NCBI GenBank assembly: GCA_002315325.1
Contig: DCGU01000008.1
Span: forward strand, 887 to 30,324
Direction of reading: 5' to 3'
Length of the DNA: 29,438 nt
DNA from: Clostridiales bacterium UBA1770
GTDB lineage: Bacteria; Bacillota; Clostridia; Oscillospirales; CAG-272
Below, in pieces: positions 15,114 through 22,564 of this stretch (positions within the stretch are counted from its first letter, which is position 1; each line of letters starts with the position of its first letter). The notes under the pieces are model-generated. The model did no database searches. It was not told where the DNA came from and worked only from the letters and a program-made list of their open reading frames with translations. A program made the translations under genes and the position numbers.

Positions 15114-16328
15114 ATGAATCCAAAAGCTATGTTCAGTCTATCCTACGGGTTGTTCGTTTTGAGCGTCAACGACGGTAAAAAGGACAACGCCTGTATCATC
15201 AATACGGCCGTGCAGGTGGCCTCGGGGCCCGACCGCATCGCTATCGCTGTCAACAAAGCCAATTATACCAATGAAGTGCTGGCCAAAACCGACGATTTTA
15301 CGCTGTCGGTGTTGAGCGAAGAGGCGTCGTTTGACGTCTTTAAACGTTTCGGCTTTGCATCCGGCCGCGACACGGATAAATTTGCCGGGTTCAATGACGT
15401 CAAACGTGTGGAAAACGGCACGCTCGCCGTGACGGCCGGCACGAACGCGTACCTTTCTGCGCATATCAACGAGCGGTACGATCTCGGCAGCCATACGCTG
15501 TTTGTCGGCACACTGACGGACGGCGATGTGTTGTCAAGTGCGCCTTCCGCCACGTACGCTTTCTATCACGCACATATTAAACCGCAGCCGGCACAGGCGC
15601 AGGCAAAAGCCGGCAAGACCGTTTGGCGCTGTTCCGTTTGCGGCTACGAATACGAGGGGGAAGAACTGCCCGCCGACTTTGTCTGCCCGCTGTGCAAACA
15701 CGGCCCCGAAGCGTTTGAAAAGGTGACGGCAGCGTCGGCAGAACCCGTTGCCCCGGCGCCTGCAGCCAAATCTGCCGGCACGAAAAAATGGCGCTGCACC
15801 GTTTGCGGTGAAATCGTTGAGAGTGACGTTCGTCCGGACAAATGCCCCCTGTGCAAAGCCGACGGTGACAAGTTTGAAGAAGTGAAAGAAGACAATCTGA
15901 CCTGGGCTGCCGAGCACGTTATCGGTATCGCCAAGGACGTTCCCGAGGAAATCAAGGAAGGCCTGCGTGCCAACTTCAACGGCGAGTGCTGCGAAGTCGG
16001 TATGTACCTGGCTATGAGCCGCGCCGCCGCCCGTGAAGGCTACCCTGAAATCGCCGCCTATTGGAAGACCGCTGCTTTCGAGGAAGCAGAGCATGCCGCT
16101 AAGTTCGCAGAACTGCTGGGCGAAGTCGTTTCTCCCTCCACTGCCGAGAACCTGGCTGTTCGCGTTGCTGCCGAGAACGGTGCTACCGCCGGCAAGTATG
16201 ACCTTGCGAAGAAGGCAAAGGAACTCAACCTGGACGCCATCCATGACACCGTTCACGAGATGGCTCGTGACGAAGCGCGTCACGGCAAGGCTTTTGCAGG
16301 GTTGCTGAAACGCTACTTCAATAAATAA
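15114..16328 (+). CDS. Flavin reductase-rubredoxin-reverse rubrerythrin fusion protein
   Basis: 404 residues with three modules. Residues 1-155 form a flavin reductase-like FMN domain (as in high-molecular-weight rubredoxin, Hrb). Residues 171-204 are a true rubredoxin (Cys173, 176, 191, 194). After an Ala/Pro linker, residues 224-404 repeat the upstream reverse rubrerythrin, with its own iron site (Cys228, 231, 244, 247) and diiron domain. By family knowledge, the first module would take electrons from NAD(P)H and pass them through rubredoxin to the diiron peroxidase, so the one chain could act as a self-contained NADH peroxidase/oxygen scavenger; this is inference. The start ATG has AAGGTGAC upstream. 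The N-terminal half uses different codons (TTG, GCC, GCG) from the C-terminal half. A terminator follows at 16342. Confidence 0.9.
   Translation: MNPKAMFSLSYGLFVLSVNDGKKDNACIINTAVQVASGPDRIAIAVNKANYTNEVLAKTDDFTLSVLSEEASFDVFKRFGFASGRDTDKFAGFNDVKRVENGTLAVTAGTNAYLSAHINERYDLGSHTLFVGTLTDGDVLSSAPSATYAFYHAHIKPQPAQAQAKAGKTVWRCSVCGYEYEGEELPADFVCPLCKHGPEAFEKVTAASAEPVAPAPAAKSAGTKKWRCTVCGEIVESDVRPDKCPLCKADGDKFEEVKEDNLTWAAEHVIGIAKDVPEEIKEGLRANFNGECCEVGMYLAMSRAAAREGYPEIAAYWKTAAFEEAEHAAKFAELLGEVVSPSTAENLAVRVAAENGATAGKYDLAKKAKELNLDAIHDTVHEMARDEARHGKAFAGLLKRYFNK
15783..16328 (+). repeat. Near-identical duplicate of the upstream rubrerythrin coding sequence
   Basis: These 546 bases align without gaps to 14505-15050. 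The encoded 181 residues differ at 6 positions, and long DNA runs are unchanged, including synonymous sites (for example 15802-15859 compared with 14524-14581). The similarity goes on into the terminators, which share AGAGAGGATCC. This points to recent duplication or gene conversion. Confidence 0.93.
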
Positions 16329-16341
16329 GTAATAATCAAAA

Positions 16342-16374
16342 AGAGAGGATCCGTTTTGGGGTTCTCTCTTTTTT
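16342..16374 (+). terminator. Rho-independent terminator of the fusion gene
   Basis: AGAGAGGATCC (16342-16352) pairs with GGGTTCTCTCT (16359-16369), with two G-U pairs, followed by T6. Its left arm is identical to that of the terminator at 15065. Confidence 0.87.
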
Positions 16375-16418
16375 GCGCAAAAACGGACGGCAGTTTGTTT
16401 TGACGTTGAAAATCGGTT

Positions 16419-16446
16419 TGACTATTTTCACCGTTGGCTATATAAT
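16419..16446 (+). promoter_or_regulatory. Promoter for the amidohydrolase gene
   Basis: TTGACT (16419-16424) and TATAAT (16441-16446), 16-17 bases apart, 52 bases before the likely start codon. Confidence 0.72.
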
Positions 16447-16497
16447 AATCTTACGCCGATTTGCATCGTATTGAAGGGGATAACAGAAAAGGAAAAA

Positions 16498-17286
16498 ATG
16501 AAAAACTGCGAGATAATTGATTTCCACACCCATCCGTTTTTGTCGGACGACACCAATATCTGTCAGCATCGTGACAACTGTAATATGAGTGCCGAGGGCA
16601 CACGTCGTGACTATGCCAAACTCGGCATTACCAAGATTTGCGGTTCCGTCATTAAAAAGCGCGACGCAAGATTACCCACGACGTGGGATTACATCCGTGC
16701 CGTGAACGACGAGGCCCTGGCGTTGGCTGACCTGTATGGCGACTTTTACGTGCCCGGTTTTCACGTGCATCCGGATTTTGTGCAGCAGTCCTGCGAGGAA
16801 ATCGAAAAAATGGCACAAAAGGGAATACACCTCATTGGGGAATTGGTCCCGTATCACGACGGATGGAGTGACTACTCGTGCCGCGGCTTTTCCGAAATAT
16901 TGGACGTTGCCGAACAGTATGATATGGTGGTCAATTTCCATTCCATGGATAACGACCAAATGGACGCCATGGTCAAGGCGCATCCGCACGTCATTTTCGT
17001 TGCGGCGCATCCGGGGGAATACGAGAATTGGCAACGCCACATGGCGCGCATGGCCATGAGTGATAATTATTATTTGGACGTGTCCGGCACGGGGCTGTTC
17101 CGCCACGGGATGCTAAAACATGCGGTGGATTTGTTCGGCGCACATCGGTTCCTGTTCGGGTCCGATTATCCCGTTTGCAATCCCGCCATGTTTTTGGGCG
17201 GTGTGCGGGACGATTTTTTGCTGACCGACGACGAAAAAGAACTGATTTTGGGCGGCAATGCCAAACGCCTTCTGCAGCTTAAATAA
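16498..17286 (+). CDS. Amidohydrolase-family metal-dependent hydrolase (TIM barrel)
   Basis: 262 residues of the COG2159-like amidohydrolase group. Metal-ligand candidates are His10 and His12 (IDFHTH) and HVH in GFHVHPDF, followed by the barrel-strand segments VNFHSMD and VAAHPGE and a late Asp in LFGSDYP. Such enzymes hydrolyse or decarboxylate small carbonyl compounds; the substrate here is unknown. The frame opens with a TTG at 16471, but the ATG at 16498 is preferred: AAAAGGA lies directly upstream and homologues usually begin just before the HxH motif. It has its own promoter and shares a two-way terminator with the converging glycosidase gene. Confidence 0.85.
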   Translation: MKNCEIIDFHTHPFLSDDTNICQHRDNCNMSAEGTRRDYAKLGITKICGSVIKKRDARLPTTWDYIRAVNDEALALADLYGDFYVPGFHVHPDFVQQSCEEIEKMAQKGIHLIGELVPYHDGWSDYSCRGFSEILDVAEQYDMVVNFHSMDNDQMDAMVKAHPHVIFVAAHPGEYENWQRHMARMAMSDNYYLDVSGTGLFRHGMLKHAVDLFGAHRFLFGSDYPVCNPAMFLGGVRDDFLLTDDEKELILGGNAKRLLQLK

Positions 17287-17310
17287 AAACGAATAACGTA
17301 AAACGAAAAT

Positions 17311-17344
17311 GGTGCCGATAACCCCTGTTTGGGTTATCGGCACC
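17311..17344. terminator. Two-way rho-independent terminator between converging genes
   Basis: A perfect 14-bp stem, GGTGCCGATAACCC (17311-17324) with its exact complement (17331-17344) and a 6-base loop. The minus-strand side is followed by ATTTTCGTTTT, which serves the glycosidase gene; the plus-strand side serves the amidohydrolase. Confidence 0.88.
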
Positions 17345-17384
17345 TATTAGTATGCTTTTCCGGTCTGCACTTTTTTTACAGCCC

Positions 17385-18758
17385 TTATTGCCATTCCGCG
17401 TACGCGTCGCGCAGTGCATAATACGACGGCTTATAATTGCCGTTCAAATCCTTGAATCCCCAGCCGGTTTCCACGGGACAATCGGGGCTGTCGCAGATGT
17501 AGCAGGAGGAACTGTCCGCCCAACAGTAGGCAAAGCAGCCGCACAGGAAGGGCATCTTCTCAAAATGCTTGGTGATGACGTCGGTGTAGAACTGTGCCTG
17601 GTCTTCCTTGGTGTGTTCGTAATCCTTCAGCTGGTAGCCGTTGTTCAGCTCCAGATAGAAGTGCTGACGGTAGTTGTTGGAGTTCTGCGTGTTGAACAAC
17701 AGGTCGGCCAGGTCGGCGGGATTCTTGTCGGGGAATTCCTCATACATACGCTCACGTATACGGGAATTGAAGTTTTCGTTTTCCAACAGGTTCAAAATAT
17801 CGGCAGCGGCCTCCTCTTCGGTATTGTAGCCGAACTGCTGCAGGAATGCCGTGCGTTCTTCGTCGGTCAATGCTTGTCCTGCACCGATGTAGCCGAACTC
17901 GTTGACGATCATGGGCAGGCCCGATTGCTGATAGAACCCGCGCAGGATGATGTCGTACCAAATTAAGGACTTGAAAGTGTTCTCAAAACAACCGAGATAC
18001 AGGTCCAGACCCAAGTAGTCACAGCAGTCGTTGTGGTCTTCCAGTAATTTGTAGAATTGGAACATCGTGAAGTCGGCCACGTTGTAACCCACGATGATGT
18101 CGCCCTTGACGTCCTTCATGGCTTCCAGTTGAACGGCGATGTAGCGTGCGGCTTCTTCCAGCGTCAGCGGTTTGCGGAAACGGTCCACCGTCATTTCGTT
18201 GGTGACCTGAATGCCGGCGACGATGCCCTGCAGATCCTGCACCAGGAAAGCTGCCTCTTTGGCGATGTAGGCTAAGCCTTCTTCGGTGCGTGGGTCAACG
18301 CTGCTCGCAATGCCCTCTGCCTCGTTGCCGCCGAAGTAGGGGCTGTACAGATACTCGGTCGGATAGGGCGTGACGCACATGACCTTGATGCCGGCGTCGG
18401 CGTATCTCTTGGCGTCTTCCTTAAACGCGAGATAACCGGGCGTCAGGTTACCCTCGGCATCCCACACCGTGTGGGACAAATCGAAGCGAACCCAGTCAAC
18501 GTTGGCGGACTTGATGCCCTCGATATCGCCCTTGGGGTGGCATACGCCGTGGATGATACCGTCGGTTTTGTCGAGCAGGGCATCCACTTTCTTGTTGGTG
18601 GGCGTCAGGTAACTCATTAAATACCCGCCGATGACGTAGCGGTAGCCGGCACTGTCGACCTTGGGGCCGACGATGGCAACGGCGCCGATTAAAATAACGA
18701 TAACGAGTGCAACGATAATCACGGCTTTCAATCCTCTGTTCATTTTTTTCTTTTTCAT
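17385..18758 (-). CDS. Membrane-anchored clan GH-A glycoside hydrolase-like protein
   Basis: 457 residues. A basic start (MKKKKMNRG) and one hydrophobic helix (about 12-31) anchor the protein, with the catalytic part outside the cell. The TIM barrel shows the clan GH-A pair: acid/base Glu188 in QVTNEM and nucleophile Glu287 in IVNEFGY, about 100 residues apart as expected. The sugar is not known; the family number cannot be assigned by eye. The frame opens at 18836, but the ATG at 18758 is chosen because GGAGG lies 8 bases upstream and the basic-plus-hydrophobic anchor starts there. It is the last gene of a three-gene minus-strand cluster, 26 bases after the DJ-1 gene, and ends at the shared terminator at 17311-17344. 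Confidence 0.83.
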   Translation of the reverse strand: MKKKKMNRGLKAVIIVALVIVILIGAVAIVGPKVDSAGYRYVIGGYLMSYLTPTNKKVDALLDKTDGIIHGVCHPKGDIEGIKSANVDWVRFDLSHTVWDAEGNLTPGYLAFKEDAKRYADAGIKVMCVTPYPTEYLYSPYFGGNEAEGIASSVDPRTEEGLAYIAKEAAFLVQDLQGIVAGIQVTNEMTVDRFRKPLTLEEAARYIAVQLEAMKDVKGDIIVGYNVADFTMFQFYKLLEDHNDCCDYLGLDLYLGCFENTFKSLIWYDIILRGFYQQSGLPMIVNEFGYIGAGQALTDEERTAFLQQFGYNTEEEAAADILNLLENENFNSRIRERMYEEFPDKNPADLADLLFNTQNSNNYRQHFYLELNNGYQLKDYEHTKEDQAQFYTDVITKHFEKMPFLCGCFAYCWADSSSCYICDSPDCPVETGWGFKDLNGNYKPSYYALRDAYAEWQ

Positions 18759-18784
18759 GTCTATTTCCTCCGCAAAAAATGGAA

Positions 18785-19333
18785 TCAGTTCCCGATGGTG
18801 CCGGCGGCAAGTTCGTCGGCTTTTTCTTTGCCGCACAGTTTTGTGACCAGTGCCAGGCCGAAAGCAAAGGCAGCGCCCATACCGGCGGCCGTAATGCGGT
18901 CACGGTCGGATACGACGCGTGTTGCGCGCACGTCACCCACGTCGGCACCGTCAAGGTATTGCTCGAAACCGGGGTAACAGGTGGCCTTGTACCCCTTCAA
19001 CAGCCCCCGTTTGCCGAGTACCATGGGCGCCGCGCAAATGGCGGCAATCAGGGCACCGCGGCGTGCGGCGGCCTTGAGTGCGGCATCCACGATGGGGCTG
19101 GCATCCAAATGCTTGGTGCCGGGCATGCCGCCGGGTAAAATGATACCGTCCGGTGCGCCGTCACGGTACAGCGTGTCGGGCATATCCGCACGAATCGTGA
19201 TGCCGTGCGAACCCGTGATTTCCTCCCCGCCGATACCGACGGTGGTCACGGCCACACCGGCACGACGCAGCAAATCCAGCGGTGTCAGCGCCTCGACTTC
19301 TTCCATGCCGTTTGCTAAAAACATGTAAATCAT
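18785..19333 (-). CDS. DJ-1/PfpI family protein
   Basis: 182 residues, the normal DJ-1 size. The nucleophile-elbow cysteine is Cys100 in AAICAAP, and the partner acid is Glu14 in GMEEVE, both as in human DJ-1. ILPGGMPGT and ITAAGMGAAFAFGLALV are further family signatures. Members act as glyoxalase/deglycase-like repair proteins, chaperones or redox sensors; the actual activity here cannot be decided. The ATG at 19333 has AGAGGATAA upstream. It is 18 bases after the YgjP-like gene and 26 before the glycosidase gene, so all three are probably one transcript. Confidence 0.92.
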   Translation of the reverse strand: MIYMFLANGMEEVEALTPLDLLRRAGVAVTTVGIGGEEITGSHGITIRADMPDTLYRDGAPDGIILPGGMPGTKHLDASPIVDAALKAAARRGALIAAICAAPMVLGKRGLLKGYKATCYPGFEQYLDGADVGDVRATRVVSDRDRITAAGMGAAFAFGLALVTKLCGKEKADELAAGTIGN

Positions 19334-19351
19334 ACGTTATCCTCTTTTCGT

Positions 19352-19936
19352 TTACGGCAGCCTTGCAATCAGCGCGCTGCCGTTTTTATTCAACCAATCT
19401 CTGCACGTATCGTATGCGGGAAAAACGCGGTACAACAGGGTGTAAAAATCGTCCCCGTGCCCCATAACGCGGCGGTGGCATAATTCGTGCACCACCACGC
19501 TGTCCAACACCTCCAGCGGCACCTTGACCAACAGGCAATTGAAATTGAGATTGCCCTCGGTGCTGCAGCTGCCCCAGCGTGTCTTCTGTGCGCGCACGGT
19601 CACCCGATTCCAGGTCACGCCGACCATCGGCGCGTATTTCTCCACGCGCTGCTGCACCAGCGGCCCGGCCATAGCCTTCATCTCGGCCAGTTCCTGCACC
19701 GAAAAGGGCACGGCCCGGGGTGCCTCGGCAATGCGTGCATACCGTTTGACGAGCCAGGGTGTTTTTTCGGTTAAGAACGTGCGGATGCGGGACAGCGGTA
19801 CAGCGGGCGGCACCCGCAGCACAATCTCCCCCGTACGTGTGATTTGCAGCCCGATGGTGGAGCGTGCCGCAACTACGACGCGGCAATCCGGCAGGCCGGG
19901 GGCTGTCGGCAGCAGTATTTCGTTTTGCTTTTTCAT
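19352..19936 (-). CDS. YgjP-like metallopeptidase (M48/DUF45, SprT-like zinc site)
   Basis: 194 residues. TRWGSCSTEGNLNFN is followed by the zinc-peptidase motif HELCH (His150, Glu151, His154) and a third His at 160 in VMGHGDDFY, the usual YgjP pattern. It is presumably a cytoplasmic protease or an aminopeptidase-like enzyme; its substrate is unknown even in the family. The ATG at 19936 is preceded by TAAGGT about 6 bases upstream, next to an odd G8 run. It is the first gene of the cluster YgjP-DJ-1-glycosidase, with a promoter at 19978-20006. Confidence 0.9.
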   Translation of the reverse strand: MKKQNEILLPTAPGLPDCRVVVAARSTIGLQITRTGEIVLRVPPAVPLSRIRTFLTEKTPWLVKRYARIAEAPRAVPFSVQELAEMKAMAGPLVQQRVEKYAPMVGVTWNRVTVRAQKTRWGSCSTEGNLNFNCLLVKVPLEVLDSVVVHELCHRRVMGHGDDFYTLLYRVFPAYDTCRDWLNKNGSALIARLP

Positions 19937-19977
19937 GCCGATACCTTACCCCCCCCTGCGTGTACGATGATGCGATT

Positions 19978-20006
19978 ATCATATCATTTTAATTTCACCG
20001 CGTCAA
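19978..20006 (-). promoter_or_regulatory. Promoter for the YgjP-DJ-1-glycosidase cluster
   Basis: On the minus strand: TTGACG (20006-20001), 17-base spacer, TATGAT (19983-19978), 42 bases before the start codon. Confidence 0.72.
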
Positions 20007-20022
20007 GCGTTAGCGTCGCCCC

Positions 20023-20051
20023 TTTTCAAATAAATGAAAAAATGTTATAAT
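20023..20051 (+). promoter_or_regulatory. Promoter for cysK-tcdA, with leader hairpin
   Basis: TTTTCA (20023-20028), 17-base spacer, TATAAT (20046-20051) with TGT as an extended -10. The divergent minus-strand promoter starts only 17 bases away. The leader forms TCGGCGG-TTGT-CCGCCGA (20071-20088), just ahead of the ribosome binding site. Confidence 0.68.
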
Positions 20052-20108
20052 TATTTATGAAAATTTTAGCTCGGCGGTTGTCCGCCGATGAGATTAAGAG
20101 GTACCGTT

Positions 20109-21056
20109 ATGGCAAGCACACACGTTTTTACGTCATTTGACGAGTTGGTGGGGCATACCCCGCTGTTCCGCGCACTGCATTTGGAGAGTGAGTGGCAATT
20201 GAATGCCGCTCTGTTGTTAAAATTGGAATGTTTTAACCCGACGGGGTCTGCCAAGGACCGTGCCGCACTCTCTATATTGGATGAGGCCGAGCGTTCCGGC
20301 CGTCTGCGGCCCGGCGGCACGGTTGTGGAGGAAACCTCCGGCAATACCGGTATCGGTTTGGCCGCCGTGTGTGCCGTGCGCGGCTATCGCTGCGTCATCG
20401 TGATGCCCGACAGTATGTCGCCCGAACGCATCAAATTGATGGCCGCCTACGGGGCCGAAATCGTGCTGACGCCCGGTGCGCTCGGCATGAACGGCGCCGC
20501 CCAAAAGGCCGAAGAACTCGTGCGTGAAATCCCCGGCAGTATTATGGCGGGACAGTTTGATAACCCCGCGAACCCCGCGGCCCATTACCGTACGACGGGT
20601 CCCGAAATTTGGCAGGATACCGACGGCAAGGTCGACGTGTTCGTGGCCGGTGTCGGCACCGGCGGCACGTTGTCCGGTACGGGTAAATACCTTAAAGAAA
20701 AAAATCCCGGCTGCCGTATCGTTGCCGTGGAACCCGCAAAATCCCCCCTGTTGTCGGGCGGCAAAGCCGGCCCGCACGGCCTGCAGGGCATCGGCGCCAA
20801 CTTTATTCCGGCCAACCTGGACAGAAGCGTTGTGGATGAAATCGTCACCGTGACCGAAGACGACGCTTTTGCCGCCGCACGCCTTTTGGCCAAGCGGGAA
20901 GGACTGTTGTGCGGTATCACGTCCGGCGCCGCATTGTGGGCGGCAGCACAGATTGCCGCGCGTCCTGAATATGCCGGTAAAAACGTCGTGGTATTGCTGC
21001 CCGATTCCGGCTCCCGGTATCTATCGGGGCCGCTGTTTGAAACGGATAACAAATGA
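20109..21056 (+). CDS. cysK: Cysteine synthase (O-acetylserine sulfhydrylase)
   Basis: 315 residues, the usual CysK length. It makes cysteine from O-acetylserine and sulfide, using pyridoxal phosphate. The cofactor lysine is Lys49 in NPTGSAKDR, with the substrate loop TSGNTGIG at 76-83 and the phosphate loop GTGGT near 183-187. PDSGSRYLS near the C terminus binds the pyridine ring. The frame opens 21 bases earlier, but the ATG at 20109 is chosen because AAGAGG sits 8 bases upstream. The stop overlaps the tcdA start as ATGA, a sign of coupled translation. CysK versus CysM or a thiol lyase variant cannot be fully separated by eye. Confidence 0.93.
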   Translation: MASTHVFTSFDELVGHTPLFRALHLESEWQLNAALLLKLECFNPTGSAKDRAALSILDEAERSGRLRPGGTVVEETSGNTGIGLAAVCAVRGYRCVIVMPDSMSPERIKLMAAYGAEIVLTPGALGMNGAAQKAEELVREIPGSIMAGQFDNPANPAAHYRTTGPEIWQDTDGKVDVFVAGVGTGGTLSGTGKYLKEKNPGCRIVAVEPAKSPLLSGGKAGPHGLQGIGANFIPANLDRSVVDEIVTVTEDDAFAAARLLAKREGLLCGITSGAALWAAAQIAARPEYAGKNVVVLLPDSGSRYLSGPLFETDNK

Positions 21057-21772
21057 ATAACGAAAACGAACGCCTTTGCCGTACGGCCGCCTTACTCGGC
21101 GACGCGGCAATGGAAAAAATAAAAAACGCCAACGTGCTGCTATTCGGGCTCGGCGGCGTCGGCGGCTATTGCGCCGAGGCGCTGGTCCGCAGCGGCATCG
21201 GCAAAATGACGCTGGTGGATAACGACGACGTGTCCGTCAGTAATCTCAACCGCCAGTTGTTTGCCACGGTGTCCACGCTCGGTATGCGCAAAACCGATGC
21301 GGCCGAGGAACGGCTGCATGCCGTCAATCCGGACGTGCAAATCACCAAAATCAATGCTTTTTTCATGCCGGATACCCCGGCCGATTTGATTGACTTCGGT
21401 GCGTACGATTTCGTCGTCGACGCCATTGATACCGTTGCCGGCAAACTGGAGATTATCAGCCGCGCGATGCAGGCCGGTGTGCCTGTCATCTCGGCAATGG
21501 GCGCCGGCAATAAACTCGACCCGTCGCAGTTTACCGTGTCGGATATCGCCAAAACGGATACATGCCCCTTGGCGCGCGTGATGCGTATTGAATTGCGCAA
21601 GCGCGGTATCCTTCATTTGCCCGTGGTTTGGTCGCGGGAGGCACCGCATGCGGTTGTGACGGATACGGTGGGGGGACGGCACGCACCGGCCTCGTTTGCC
21701 CCGGCTGTTGCCGCAGCGGGGATGCTGTTGGCGGCAGAGGTACTGAAACGCCTCGGCAGCTATGACGCGTGA
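21053..21772 (+). CDS. tcdA: tRNA threonylcarbamoyladenosine dehydratase (ThiF/E1-like)
   Basis: 239 residues. An E1/MoeB/ThiF Rossmann domain is shown by LFGLGGVGGYCAEALVRSGIG near 29-50, followed by DNDDVSVSNLNRQL and DAIDT. Clostridial and enterobacterial TcdA share the late signatures GAGNKLDP and CPLARVMRIELRKRG. It uses ATP to turn t6A at position 37 of certain tRNAs into its cyclic form, which strengthens ANN-codon decoding. The ATG at 21053 shares bases with the cysK stop (ATGA). The ribosome binding site is poor, consistent with coupling. No good terminator follows, only a weak TCCG/CGGA hairpin with a T-run at 21776-21798. Confidence 0.93.
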   Translation: MNNENERLCRTAALLGDAAMEKIKNANVLLFGLGGVGGYCAEALVRSGIGKMTLVDNDDVSVSNLNRQLFATVSTLGMRKTDAAEERLHAVNPDVQITKINAFFMPDTPADLIDFGAYDFVVDAIDTVAGKLEIISRAMQAGVPVISAMGAGNKLDPSQFTVSDIAKTDTCPLARVMRIELRKRGILHLPVVWSREAPHAVVTDTVGGRHAPASFAPAVAAAGMLLAAEVLKRLGSYDA

Positions 21773-21937
21773 CGTTCCGACAAAAAGCGGATATTTTTAT
21801 GCATGAACAGTCAAATAAACGTATCGCGCCAATCGTGAACGTTGAACGACGCGCGTGCATACGATTACAGGATTCAAAATAACGTACAGTGGATTATGGG
21901 ACCGCCCGCAGCGGCCCTTGAAAGGAGACGGATCGAT

Positions 21938-22564
21938 ATGACACCGGAAGAGCAGAAAAACGTCCTTGCCCGCAATTTGGTTACCTTGCGTACCGGATTG
22001 GGGTTAAAGCAAACGGAATTGGCAGAAAAATTAAACTATACGGATAAGGCGGTTTCCAAATGGGAACGCGGTGAGTCTGTCCCGGACGTGTTTGTCCTGG
22101 CGCAGATTGCGGCCCTCGGTAAGGTCAACGTGGACTGGCTGCTGTGCGACCATTCCGCGGACAGTACGCATTTGCCCAAAAACACCGATTTTCTGCACCG
22201 CTTAATCATTATGATTTGCGCCATGGGTATTTATGCCCTGGCTGTCGTCTTTTTTACCGTGTGGCTGATTGCCTTCAAATCGTTAGTGTGGCAGGCCTTC
22301 ATTTGGGCATTTCCCGTGATGATGATTGTCGTTATCGTGCTGGATTCCATTTGGTTCCACGGACGATATAACGTTTTATCGGTGTCGGCGCTGCTGTGGG
22401 GCCTGCTGGTCGGCATCTACGTGTCCTTTATTTCGTATAATCTTTGGCCGATTTTCTTCATCGGTGTGGCCGGTCAGCCGATTATCATTTTGACGTGTTA
22501 TTTCTTCGCCAAAGCGCGTAAGGCAAAAAGAAAGGCTAATGCAGATGAGACTGGGAAACAATAA
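21938..22564 (+). CDS. XRE-type HTH regulator with C-terminal membrane domain
   Basis: 208 residues. The first 65 form an XRE/Cro helix-turn-helix (LKQTELAEKLNYTDKAVSKWERGESVPD). The rest holds four predicted membrane helices (about 88-112, 115-140, 145-165, 170-195) and a basic C-terminal tail. Membrane-bound XRE proteins are common in Firmicutes and can sense envelope or peptide signals, but this one's target is unknown. The frame opens at 21842; the ATG at 21938 is preferred because AAAGGAG lies upstream and the HTH then starts at the usual place. The 3' end overlaps the next gene by 20 bases, so the two are probably co-translated. A small GGG-CCGC/GCGG-CCC hairpin lies just before the ribosome binding site. 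Confidence 0.9.
   Translation: MTPEEQKNVLARNLVTLRTGLGLKQTELAEKLNYTDKAVSKWERGESVPDVFVLAQIAALGKVNVDWLLCDHSADSTHLPKNTDFLHRLIIMICAMGIYALAVVFFTVWLIAFKSLVWQAFIWAFPVMMIVVIVLDSIWFHGRYNVLSVSALLWGLLVGIYVSFISYNLWPIFFIGVAGQPIIILTCYFFAKARKAKRKANADETGKQ

Noticed and set aside
21776..21798. Terminator for tcdA
   Set aside because: The stem is only 4 bp (TCCG/CGGA) before a T-run; too weak to call as a feature.
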